This document shows, piece after piece, positions 1 through 7,532 of a stretch of 8,617 nucleotides of DNA. The notes under the pieces are model-generated. The model had not been told where the DNA came from and did no database searches. It worked only from the letters and a program-made list of their open reading frames with translations. Both the position numbers and the translations under genes were made by a program. The DNA comes from Verrucomicrobiales bacterium (GTDB taxonomy: Bacteria > Verrucomicrobiota > Verrucomicrobiia > Verrucomicrobiales > SLCJ01), in contig SLCJ01000399.1 in NCBI GenBank assembly GCA_007125835.1, positions 1-8,617 of the forward strand, written 5' to 3'. Position 1 is the first letter of the stretch. Each line of letters starts with the position of its first letter.

Positions 1-695
1 CCGGCGTGCTCTGCCGGCAGGAAAGCCGACCCCCACAGGCGCGAGGAGATGGCTTGCACATTCGATCCCGGATTGCTGTGGCTCGCGTGCAATACGACGA
101 AGGTGGGGAGGTTCTCATTGAGCGAACCGAGGCCGTAGGACAGCCACGATCCGAGCGAAGCCTTGCCATTCAGCTCAGAGCCGGTGAAAATCAGTTGGTT
201 GGCCGGCTCGTGGTTGATCGCCTCTGTATACATCGATTTGATAATACAAAGGTCGTCCACCATGCGCGCGGTGTGCGGCAACAGCTCGCTCACCCAAGCA
301 CCGCTGCGGCCATGTTGCGCGAATGAGAATTTCGACGGCGCAATTGGCAGGCGGTCCTGCCCACTGGTCATGCCGGTGATGCGCTGCCCGTCGCGGATGC
401 TTTCGGGCAGGTCTTTGTCATAGTAATCCGCAAGCCCCGGCTTGTAATCCAACAAATCCATCTGCGAGGGCGCGCCGATCATCGACAAATAAATCGCCCG
501 GCGCGCGCGGGGCCGGATGTGCGGCACCGGACCGGACGACCCAGCCGAAGCCGCCCGAGCGATCGAGCCCATCAGTCCGGAGCCCATCAGCGAGGCCAGG
601 GCCGCGCCTCCCAGGCCCATCGCATTTCGCCGGAAAAACTGACGGCGGCTCATGTGGAAATTGTGTGCCAGAATCCTATCTTCGTGTTGGCTCAT
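1..695 (-). CDS. DUF1501 family Tat-exported protein (3' end beyond window)
   Basis: The reading frame is open from an ATG at 695 to the left edge, giving the first 231 residues; a full DUF1501 protein is usually about 400-500 residues, so roughly half is missing. Residues 16-23 (SRRQFFRR) followed by a small-residue stretch (MGLGGAALASLMGSGLMG) and ARA at 46-48 form a twin-arginine signal, so the product is probably folded before export. The mature part carries the family pattern: IYLSMIGAPSQMDLLDYKP (68-86), GQRITGMTSGQ (103-113), SELLPHTARMVDDLCIIKSM (136-155), NHEPANQLIFTGS (161-173) and SRLWGSAFLP (218-227). From memory, DUF1501 belongs to the alkaline phosphatase/sulfatase fold group; no activity is proven. 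The ATG at 695 is preferred over the internal ATG at 653 because only the former has a Shine-Dalgarno sequence. It lies 60 bases after the cytochrome-lectin gene, so co-transcription is likely. Confident in family, not in function. Confidence 0.93.
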   Translation of the reverse strand, partial: MSQHEDRILAHNFHMSRRQFFRRNAMGLGGAALASLMGSGLMGSIARAASAGSSGPVPHIRPRARRAIYLSMIGAPSQMDLLDYKPGLADYYDKDLPESIRDGQRITGMTSGQDRLPIAPSKFSFAQHGRSGAWVSELLPHTARMVDDLCIIKSMYTEAINHEPANQLIFTGSELNGKASLGSWLSYGLGSLNENLPTFVVLHASHSNPGSNVQAISSRLWGSAFLPAEHA

Positions 696-702
696 GGGGT
701 GT

Positions 703-710
703 CTTTCCTT
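703..710 (-). promoter_or_regulatory. Ribosome binding site of the DUF1501 gene
   Basis: The minus strand reads AAGGAAAG, then seven bases, then the ATG at 695. This purine-rich site matches the anti-Shine-Dalgarno sequence and decides the start in favour of 695; the in-frame ATG at 653 has no such site ahead of it. Confidence 0.65.
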
Positions 711-755
711 GTTTGGGGTTTGGGTGGGGATCCGCCGTGTGTGCGGAAGGCGGGG

Positions 756-3700
756 TCAGCGGGTGACAAACTCGTCGGTGTTCAAGATCTGGGAAACGAC
801 CAGCGTCCAGGCGGCGACACTCACGGCGTCGAGGTTGGGAGCCGCCGGGCGGTCGCCTACATCGAGAAGCAGCAGGGCCGACGCAGGATCCTCCGCAAAC
901 ATGGCGGCGAAATCCTCAAGAGAGGACAGCAGGATCGCACTTTCGTCGGCTGTCGGCAGGCGCGAGAGCAAGCGAAGGCACACTTCGTTCAAGCGGGTTT
1001 CCTCATTGGGCATGGTTTCCACCACCGTTTCCGCCAGCACCCGGCACGCCTCCACAAATTGGGGGTCGTTCATCAGCACCAGAGCTTGCAAGGGGGTGTT
1101 CGAGCGCTCGCGGCGCGTGCAGAACAATTCGCGCGAAGGAGCATCGAAAATTTCCATCGCCGGGTGCGGCGCGGTGCGCTTCCAGAAGGTGTAGAGGCTG
1201 CGCCGGTAGAGGGCGTCCCCCTCGTCCTGCTCGTATACCCTGGTATTGCTCTGCGGCATCGCCACTGCCTCCCAGATTCCTTCCGGTTGATAGGGCCGCA
1301 CCGGCGGACCACCGACTTGGTCTACCAGCAGACCCGACGCCCGCAGCGCCATGTCGCGCAGCACCTCCGCATCCACACGCAGGCGCGGACCGCGGGAAAG
1401 CAAGCGATTGTCCGGATCGATCTCGGTTTTCTCCGGCTTCCAGGCACCGGACTGACGGTAGGCTTGCGAGCGAAACATCAGCTGCAGGATGTGGCGCTGG
1501 TCCCAGCCCGATTCGATAAACTCCATCGCCAGCCAGTCCAGCAGTTCGGGGTGCGAGGGGCGGTCTCCCATCAGGCCGAAATCCTCGGTGGTCTCGACCA
1601 GCCCGGTGCCGAATACCTGCGTCCACAGACGATTGACCGCAACCCGTGCCGGCAGCGGATTTTCGAGGTCGAAGATCCACTTCGCCATGGCCAGGCGGTC
1701 GGCCCGCACGCCCTCTGGCAGCGGCGGCAGCGACGACGGCACATTGGCCGGCACCTCGTGGGTCGGCAGCGAATACTCGCCACGCTCAAGAAAATGGGCC
1801 ACAGGATCCGAATCGGCGCGCTCTTCCATCACCAGTGTGACCGAGCCCCCCGCCTCAATGGCTGCTCGCTCTTCCTCCAAATCAGCCAGTTCCTCCCTCA
1901 TTTGTCGCGCCGCAGCATCGACCTGGGCAAGGAAATACGGCAGCATGCGGTCAGGCAGTTGATCCGGGGCCCCATCATCCGCCACGGGCACATCCCCCCC
2001 ATACGCCAAGGCAAGCACTTCGCCCGGCTCCAGCAATCTGTCAATCAGCCGAAACCCCTGAATCGAGGCACTCCCCGCCGCCACACTCTGTGGCCCAGGC
2101 CGCGTGGGCTCCCGTGCACCAATACGCAAGGGCACATCCGGCGCAATCCCGCCCTGCAGGCTGTCACGCTCGTATTGCACGGCCACCTCCACCCCATCAA
2201 GAAACAGTGATGCGCGCGCCCCTTCCTTGTCGGAACCCTCGAAATTCACCCATACATGAACCCAGCGGTCGTTCTCCAAAGGTTCCTCGGCTACAATCTT
2301 CAATGTCTTATCAGGCCAGCTATGGATGAAATGCGCCGCCACCCGGCCATCCTGCAACCAAATGTCCCATCCGCGATGCTCCGCACCGGGATCCATCCTC
2401 GCCACCACAGCACCACGCGCGTCCCCGCCCTTCTTGAGGAATAGCCCAAACGAAAAGGGCCCTCCCCCATCCACCCCCGCTTGAGCAACCTCCGCCGCCT
2501 CCGCAGGCACCACACCATCCCCGCCCGGCAAAACGAATCCCGGGCCCTCCCCGTCTTGCCAATCCAAATGCACCACAAACTCCGAATCAGCCACCCGCTC
2601 GCCCTCCAAATCCATACCTGACAACCACTCCAGCAAATCCGGCATCGCCGCATCGGCACGATCCGCCAAGCGCGCCTCCGCCTCCGCTATCTCCGACGGC
2701 AAATCCGCCCAACGCTGCCGATCCTCCGTCCGCGGTGCAAACACATTCGGTGGATGATCCGCTCGATTGCCGTCCATCGCCGCCATCGTCGTATTGCGGA
2801 AAAAGGCCGAGAAAGCATAAAAATCCTCTGCCGTGATCGGGTCAAATTTGTGGTCATGGCACGCCGCGCAAGCCATCGTCAGCCCAAGCCACACGCCAGA
2901 TGTCGTTTCCACCCGGTCGGTGGCGTAAATCACCTCATATTCTTCGTCAATCGCTCCGCCCTCGCCGGTGGTAGGCAGACAGCGGTTGAACCCGGTCGCA
3001 ATGATCTGCTCCAATTTCGGCTCCGGAAGCAGGTCGCCCGCCAACTGCTCAATGCTGAATTGATCAAATGGCATGTTGTCGGCGAAGGCCTCGATCACCC
3101 AATCACGATAGGGCCAGATCGCACGGTAGTTGTCGATGTGGATGCCGTGGGTGTCCGCATAGCGCGCCGCATCCAGCCAGTGCCGGGCCATGTGTTCCGC
3201 GTAGGCCGTCGTCTCAAAAAAACCTTCGATTGCGGCATCCCAGGCATCCGCCCCCGGATTGGCGAGAAATCCCGCCAGCTCGTCCGTTGTGGGTGGCAGG
3301 CCCCTCATGTCGAGGCTCAGCCGCCGGAACACCCGCCCCGGCTCCTCCGGCGGATTCGGCTCAAGCCCCGCGTTCTGCATCTCCTGCCACAGAAAAGCAT
3401 CAATCGGATTCGCCGCCCAATCACCCGCCTCGGGCACATCCGGCACCGGCGGGCGCTCCGGCTTCAGAAACGCCCAGTGCGGCTCATACACCGCCCCCTC
3501 GTCAATCCATCGCTCCAGGATTGCAATCTGCTCCTCGCTCAAAGGCTTGTTCAACTTGGGCGGCGGCATCAGCTCCGCCGGGTCCTCGCTTCGCATCCGC
3601 TTCACAAATTCCGAATCCGCCCCCCGACCCGGCAGAATCACCGCTTCGCCGTCCTCACGCGGCTCCAGGGCGAAATCCCGCAAGTCGAAGCGCAGCGGAT

Positions 3701-3881
3701 TGTGCCGCGGCTCACGGCTGCCCGCATCCGGCCCATGACAATGGTAGCAAAACTCCGCCAGAAGCGGCTGCACATCTCGGTTGAACGATAGCGGCGCGCT
3801 CTCGTCGGCAGCGCGCGCGAGGTGGCCGGTGCCGAAAACCGGCACCAGCCCGGCGGCGGCAATCCACAGCAGGGTTTTCAT
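756..3881 (-). CDS. PSCyt1-DUF1549-LamG-DUF1553 exported cytochrome-like protein
   Basis: The 1041-residue product has a cleavable signal peptide (MKTLLWIAAAG..., likely cut after ARA at 22-24). A PSCyt1 (planctomycete cytochrome c) domain spans about 30-135, with haem motif CYHCH at 45-49 and a candidate distal ligand Met105 in the ELMPPPKL segment. DUF1549 (PSCyt2) covers about 155-365, with RRLSLDMRGLPPT (186-198), HWLDAARYADTHG (234-246) and a second CxxCH in CAACHDHKFDPI (338-349). A LamG/concanavalin-like segment lies at about 430-628 (HFIHSW, RWVHVWVNFEGS, SLFLDGVEV). DUF1553 fills about 725-985, with VNRLWTQVFGTGLVETTEDF (749-768), DAPSRELFCTRRERSNTPLQ (913-932) and ALVLMNDPQFVEA (933-945). 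An in-frame TGA at 3902-3900 leaves the ATG at 3881 as the first start, although no Shine-Dalgarno site is visible. The DUF1501 gene follows closely, the usual partner. Proposed roles include periplasmic redox and polysaccharide metabolism, but no substrate can be named. The frame is intact and the domain set complete. Confidence 0.96.
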   Translation of the reverse strand: MKTLLWIAAAGLVPVFGTGHLARAADESAPLSFNRDVQPLLAEFCYHCHGPDAGSREPRHNPLRFDLRDFALEPREDGEAVILPGRGADSEFVKRMRSEDPAELMPPPKLNKPLSEEQIAILERWIDEGAVYEPHWAFLKPERPPVPDVPEAGDWAANPIDAFLWQEMQNAGLEPNPPEEPGRVFRRLSLDMRGLPPTTDELAGFLANPGADAWDAAIEGFFETTAYAEHMARHWLDAARYADTHGIHIDNYRAIWPYRDWVIEAFADNMPFDQFSIEQLAGDLLPEPKLEQIIATGFNRCLPTTGEGGAIDEEYEVIYATDRVETTSGVWLGLTMACAACHDHKFDPITAEDFYAFSAFFRNTTMAAMDGNRADHPPNVFAPRTEDRQRWADLPSEIAEAEARLADRADAAMPDLLEWLSGMDLEGERVADSEFVVHLDWQDGEGPGFVLPGGDGVVPAEAAEVAQAGVDGGGPFSFGLFLKKGGDARGAVVARMDPGAEHRGWDIWLQDGRVAAHFIHSWPDKTLKIVAEEPLENDRWVHVWVNFEGSDKEGARASLFLDGVEVAVQYERDSLQGGIAPDVPLRIGAREPTRPGPQSVAAGSASIQGFRLIDRLLEPGEVLALAYGGDVPVADDGAPDQLPDRMLPYFLAQVDAAARQMREELADLEEERAAIEAGGSVTLVMEERADSDPVAHFLERGEYSLPTHEVPANVPSSLPPLPEGVRADRLAMAKWIFDLENPLPARVAVNRLWTQVFGTGLVETTEDFGLMGDRPSHPELLDWLAMEFIESGWDQRHILQLMFRSQAYRQSGAWKPEKTEIDPDNRLLSRGPRLRVDAEVLRDMALRASGLLVDQVGGPPVRPYQPEGIWEAVAMPQSNTRVYEQDEGDALYRRSLYTFWKRTAPHPAMEIFDAPSRELFCTRRERSNTPLQALVLMNDPQFVEACRVLAETVVETMPNEETRLNEVCLRLLSRLPTADESAILLSSLEDFAAMFAEDPASALLLLDVGDRPAAPNLDAVSVAAWTLVVSQILNTDEFVTR

Positions 3882-3934
3882 TGAGGCGAAGGCGGGGTTT
3901 CAAATGGTGGTTGCTCATGCAAACGTTCGCCGAC

Positions 3935-3963
3935 ATGCCAGCTCTTTCAATCAATTCTGTGAA
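3935..3963 (-). promoter_or_regulatory. Weak candidate sigma70-type promoter
   Basis: On the minus strand TTCACA (3963-3958) matches the -35 consensus at five of six positions and is followed, after 17 bases, by TGGCAT (3940-3935), which matches the -10 consensus at only three of six. Transcription would begin near 3928, giving a leader of roughly 47 bases before the ATG at 3881. A second weak -10-like hexamer, TAAACT, lies about 40 bases further upstream without a good -35. The location is sensible but the match is poor. Confidence 0.2.
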
Positions 3964-4040
3964 TTTTCCTCATTCGTTTTCAGTTTAGCGTTTGTTTTGG
4001 GCTTGCCGGAAGCGCAGAATCGAACAATATGCGCTCACTC

Positions 4041-4080
4041 TCGCCACCTCGCCACCTCGCCGATAGGCCGATGGGCCAAA
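4041..4080. repeat. Degenerate 8-base tandem repeat, five units
   Basis: The plus strand divides into five consecutive octamers: tcgccacc, tcgccacc, tcgccgat, aggccgat, gggccaaa. The first two are identical, the third shares its first five bases with them, and the third and fourth share the ending gccgat. The perfect part (2.6 units of TCGCCACC) is 4041-4061. Its non-coding position and octamer period are seen directly; what it does is unknown. Confidence 0.6.
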
Positions 4081-4136
4081 GTCGATGATTGGGCAAACAA
4101 CCCCACTCCTCGGCAATGCGTAGGATCGCGACCAGA

Positions 4137-7100
4137 TCACAGCCCGTCCTGCATGGGTCGGAGCCGGGAGAGAATGGTCTGGCCGGAAATCAGGCGGTGC
4201 AGGAAGCCACGCGCATCCGGGGATTCGCGGAAGGCGGCGAGCGTCGCGCCCCTTGTTTCTGGATCGACGAGGCGCATGCCATGGCTTGCCAGCAACAGCA
4301 CCGCATCCAGGTGCAGGTCGAGGGCGGCGGGATCGGACAAGACGGCGGCAATCAATTCCAGCGCGCGAGCGGATTCCCCGGCATCGTCGAGTGCTCCGGC
4401 CTCCAAAAGTTTTAGATCGTTGTGGTAGCGCGGTGGATCAAACATCTCCTGATGGAGAGTGATCGCCGACAACAAAGGCTGCGGATCGACTGGCCCCGGA
4501 CGTGGAATCTCCACCGTTCTCCCCGCGCGGGGCACGATCGAGTCCGGCCATTGCTGCCTCACAATCACCGGTGTCCCCCGCTGGGCACGGCATAACAAAC
4601 GGATACGGCGAAAATCGGCCGTCTCGCTTTTCGGCGAGTCCGGGTAGGCATCCAGGAAATCTGACCAGCTTTCCGGCGTCTCCATTCCGGGCCGCCGTGC
4701 CACCTCCAGGAAATGCACAAAGTCCCGGAGATCCTCCCATTCGGCCGCACGCGCATCCGGGACTTCGTCGCCGAGCCTGAGCACAAAGTATGCCGACAGC
4801 GCATCCCCATCACCCCGCTCTGTGGCGAGCAGGCTTTGCAGATCGTCGAAGTGATTCAGGACCCAGGCATCAAACAGTGATTCATAGGTCTCCAGAAAAC
4901 TCGCACGCGCCTCGGCCAGTTCATCGCGCGCCTGCGCTCGTTCCAGCTCCCCTTTCCCGAGCCGCCGCCCGATATCCTCCAATATCCCTACCCACTCGCG
5001 GGTCCGCGCATCGTTCCTGTAGGAGAACCTCCAAGCCGAGCGCTCGTCTTCTGTCACCGCCTCGAGAAGCATTCCGGCGGCAATCCAGTGGGTTGCGCTT
5101 CCCGGCATCCAGCCAAGTCGATCCGGATGCGACGTAAACCTCAAGGGAATGGCGGCGGCTGTTTCCGGGGCATCGGGATGGTCCTGCCGCAGCCTCTCCA
5201 CCCACACGCTCGACAGCTCGGCAGCACCGGTTTCAAATGCGCGCTGGCCCTGATACCAGGAAAGCTCGGCCATGCGGAACAGACATTCATTAGCCAAGGC
5301 AAGCGCCGCCACCGCCACGGATGGATCTTCCTCCGCCGCCGCGAGGGCCGCGTGCAGCGCATGCCACGCCTCGTCCCGTCGGTCGAGTTCCAGACTCGCT
5401 TCCTCTTCTGTGAGCCCCAGGTGCCGAGCGTTCTGCCGTTGTCGCAAAATCGTGATCTGAGGTTCGCTCATCGATGGGTAAAAGGCCTCGACCGAAGGCA
5501 TCGCCAGATATCCACGCGCCTCCCACCATGCGCGCGCCAGGGCCAGCTTGGCGCGTGCCCGCTCCGCTCCCGGGCGTGCGGATTCGACCGCCTTGCGGGC
5601 GGCGGCCACGGGTGCGGCGTGCAGATCGAGGGATTCGCGCCCAAGATATCCGGCCAGCACCGGGGCACCGGGGAAACGTGGCCAGAATGAATCCGGATCA
5701 GGCAGCGGGTCGCTGAGCAACAGATCCGACATAGCAAGCTCGAAATCCCCGCCGGCGAAAGCGCGCCCGCGAAGGATCCGCCGCGCCAGTTGCCTGAGTT
5801 CCACATCTTCCGCGTCGGCCAAGGGCAGTAGCTCTGCGAGTGGCATGAACTGAAGCAGCGCGTCAATCATCTGATCCAATTCAAACCCGGAACGCAATCT
5901 CGGCTCCACCTCTTCCGGCGGCACATAGACATGAGGATCAGGTCGCACCTTCCATAACACTTTCACGGCATCGCCTGACCGCCCGCCCTGCCACAGCGCC
6001 TGCGCCTCGCGCCAAGGCAAGTCACGGGCCAGCGGACTTTCCGGATGGCGCGCCGCCAGATCGTGCAGCGCGGCAAGACTTTCCTCGTGGCGGCCTTGCA
6101 TTCGCGCGAGGTGAGCCCGCAGGTCCAGCACCTCATCCGTGGAGGCAGCCTGTGTTGGCATGCGGTCGAGCAAAGCGGCCGCGCGGGCATACTCGCCCTG
6201 CTCGGAACTCACCCACGCCAGCACCAGCAACGCGCGCGCATCCATCTCCTCCTCCCGATGGCCGCCCTCCGTTACCACCGCCGCCGCCAGGGCCTCCAGA
6301 AGGGGCAAGGCAGCCGCACGCGGTTGCACCACCCGGCGTCTCAGAAACCCCAGCCAACCGGCGTCCGAGGAAAAATTTTCGTAAATCACATATTCCTGGA
6401 AATCGGCCCGCACTTCGGTGTCGAGGCAATGATAAACCAAACCCAGCGCCAGCGAGGGATGCCGCGCCAGGCTCTCCGCAATCAGACGACACTCCCACTC
6501 TCCGAAAACAGCCTCATCGTCCCTCAACATCCGCCCGAACAGCATGTTGCACTCGCGATGCACGGCACGCCGCACCTCGCGGGTCGGCTGGGCCTCCAAT
6601 TGCCGGATGTGGATTGTGATCGCTTCGCCCCAGTGCCCCGCATCGCTGGCCAACGCGCCCTGCCACCCGATCACGTCCGCTACAAAGCGCCCGTCCGGCC
6701 AACGCTCAAGATACTCCTGAAAATGACCAGAAGCGGCCCAGGCGGCTGCCATCACCTCGCGATCGTTGGCGGGATTCCGCCAGGCTTGGCGGGCGGCCCG
6801 CCGCAGTGCCCGCGAGCGCACCAGATCGATGCGCCCGGCCAGCAGCAGAGCGACTTCGCCGCGCCCGCTGGTCGCGGCATCTTCTAAAACTTTCGCCACA
6901 TCCGCCGCCGCCGCGTCCAGCTCCCGGCGCGCCAGCCGCCAGGCCGCGCGCTGCACCTTCCAATGCGGGCGCATCACCGGCGTCGCCTCGTCGAGCGCCG
7001 CCTCAAAGAATGCCGCACTCTCTTCCCCGACCATCCGCCATTCTTCGAGTTGCTCCTCGTCCTGCGGGCGCGGCGACACGCGCATCGGCTCCGCCAGTTC

Positions 7101-7532
7101 TGCCACACGCCACATCACATACTCCCGCGCCTCGCGTGGCTCCGCCGTGCCGAGGATTTCGCCCAGCTCGTGAAGAAGGTTGGCAAAATGCACCTGATAC
7201 ATCCCCTTGCGATTTGCCTCGATCAGTTCCACCAGGCGCTCTCCCGCCGTCCTGCGGTCGTGTTTTCCCTCCAGCCAAGCCCGGGCCACCTCGCCGATCG
7301 CGTTTTCCATCTCGTCGGGCGGCAGCGCTTCCTCCGCCATGGGTGCCTCTTCAAGGAAAATCTCCTCCCATGTTTTCACGGCAAAGCGCTCCGGGTAGTC
7401 GGACAGGGGTGGCGGCGCGGCATAGAAAAACGGCCCGCAGGCCATGGCGGACCAAAGCCCGGGCAAGGCAGCAAGCACCAAAGCCGCGAGCAGCAGCAGC
7501 CTCGGGGCGTGTGACCGTGAGAGCGATTTCAT
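4137..7532 (-). CDS. Secreted helical-repeat (TPR-like) protein with ACGPFF motif
   Basis: I cannot assign a named family. Counting from the ATG at 7532, the 1131-residue product starts with a strong signal peptide (basic MKSLSRSHAPR, then LLLLAALVLAALPG) ending at AMACGPFF, with Cys32 just after the likely cleavage region. That cysteine could be lipidated, but AMAC is a poor lipobox. The rest is almost wholly alpha-helical and rich in Ala, Leu, Glu and Arg. The clearest tandem helix pairs are at about 431-530 (ALLVLAWVSSEQGEYARAAA, LRAHLARMQGRHEESLAALH, REAQALWQGGRSGDAVKVLW), matching tetratricopeptide spacing. Segments such as HPESPLA, HPDAPETA and YPDSPKSETA recall TPR turns. No catalytic motif or second membrane segment is seen. 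A GTG five codons upstream (7547) is possible, but the ATG gives a cleaner signal peptide and a four-base ATGA overlap with the preceding DUF3142 gene, suggesting translational coupling. A scaffold or envelope-assembly role is only a guess. Confidence 0.88.
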   Translation of the reverse strand: MKSLSRSHAPRLLLLAALVLAALPGLWSAMACGPFFYAAPPPLSDYPERFAVKTWEEIFLEEAPMAEEALPPDEMENAIGEVARAWLEGKHDRRTAGERLVELIEANRKGMYQVHFANLLHELGEILGTAEPREAREYVMWRVAELAEPMRVSPRPQDEEQLEEWRMVGEESAAFFEAALDEATPVMRPHWKVQRAAWRLARRELDAAAADVAKVLEDAATSGRGEVALLLAGRIDLVRSRALRRAARQAWRNPANDREVMAAAWAASGHFQEYLERWPDGRFVADVIGWQGALASDAGHWGEAITIHIRQLEAQPTREVRRAVHRECNMLFGRMLRDDEAVFGEWECRLIAESLARHPSLALGLVYHCLDTEVRADFQEYVIYENFSSDAGWLGFLRRRVVQPRAAALPLLEALAAAVVTEGGHREEEMDARALLVLAWVSSEQGEYARAAALLDRMPTQAASTDEVLDLRAHLARMQGRHEESLAALHDLAARHPESPLARDLPWREAQALWQGGRSGDAVKVLWKVRPDPHVYVPPEEVEPRLRSGFELDQMIDALLQFMPLAELLPLADAEDVELRQLARRILRGRAFAGGDFELAMSDLLLSDPLPDPDSFWPRFPGAPVLAGYLGRESLDLHAAPVAAARKAVESARPGAERARAKLALARAWWEARGYLAMPSVEAFYPSMSEPQITILRQRQNARHLGLTEEEASLELDRRDEAWHALHAALAAAEEDPSVAVAALALANECLFRMAELSWYQGQRAFETGAAELSSVWVERLRQDHPDAPETAAAIPLRFTSHPDRLGWMPGSATHWIAAGMLLEAVTEDERSAWRFSYRNDARTREWVGILEDIGRRLGKGELERAQARDELAEARASFLETYESLFDAWVLNHFDDLQSLLATERGDGDALSAYFVLRLGDEVPDARAAEWEDLRDFVHFLEVARRPGMETPESWSDFLDAYPDSPKSETADFRRIRLLCRAQRGTPVIVRQQWPDSIVPRAGRTVEIPRPGPVDPQPLLSAITLHQEMFDPPRYHNDLKLLEAGALDDAGESARALELIAAVLSDPAALDLHLDAVLLLASHGMRLVDPETRGATLAAFRESPDARGFLHRLISGQTILSRLRPMQDGL
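7529..7532 (-). promoter_or_regulatory. ATGA stop-start overlap coupling two genes
   Basis: The minus strand reads ATGA here: ATG (7532-7530) starts the helical-repeat protein and TGA (7531-7529) ends the DUF3142 protein. No good Shine-Dalgarno sequence precedes this ATG, and a five-base-pair hairpin (GACCA/TGGTC at 7542-7546 and 7554-7558, seven-base loop) sits just ahead of it. This fits translation by ribosomes finishing the upstream gene. The overlap is seen directly; the coupling is inferred. Confidence 0.7.

Larger units (their letters stand above)
3882..4136. other. Intergenic gap between the two gene pairs
   Basis: This 255-base gap holds no credible gene. The part nearest the cytochrome-lectin gene (about 3940-4030) is clearly more AT-rich than the flanking genes and probably contains its promoter. 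The part nearer the upstream gene pair holds an octamer tandem repeat. I looked for a terminator after the stop at 4137 and saw only weak stems, such as GGCC with a four-base loop at 4066-4077, and no following T-run, so read-through from the upstream pair cannot be excluded. Confidence 0.7.

Noticed and set aside
519..2210. 563-codon plus-strand open frame
   Set aside because: It lies antisense to the DUF1501 and cytochrome-lectin genes. Its product is dominated by Arg, His, Gln and Pro with no recognisable motif, as expected of a shadow frame in GC-rich coding DNA.
2754..3791. 345-codon plus-strand open frame
   Set aside because: It is fully antisense to the PSCyt1 and DUF1549 part of a clearly conserved gene, with low-complexity Arg/His-rich translation and no start context.
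4066..4077. GGCC-loop-GGCC stem as a terminator of the helical-repeat gene
   Set aside because: Only four base pairs, about 60 bases after the stop codon, and no T-run follows on the minus strand.
3781..4428. 215-codon plus-strand open frame spanning the intergenic gap
   Set aside because: It crosses the gap and enters both flanking genes antisense. Only the middle third is outside known genes, and that part contains the octamer repeat and the AT-rich promoter-like stretch.
6045..6887. 280-codon plus-strand open frame
   Set aside because: Shadow of the helical-repeat gene; no domain pattern and composition typical of an antisense frame.
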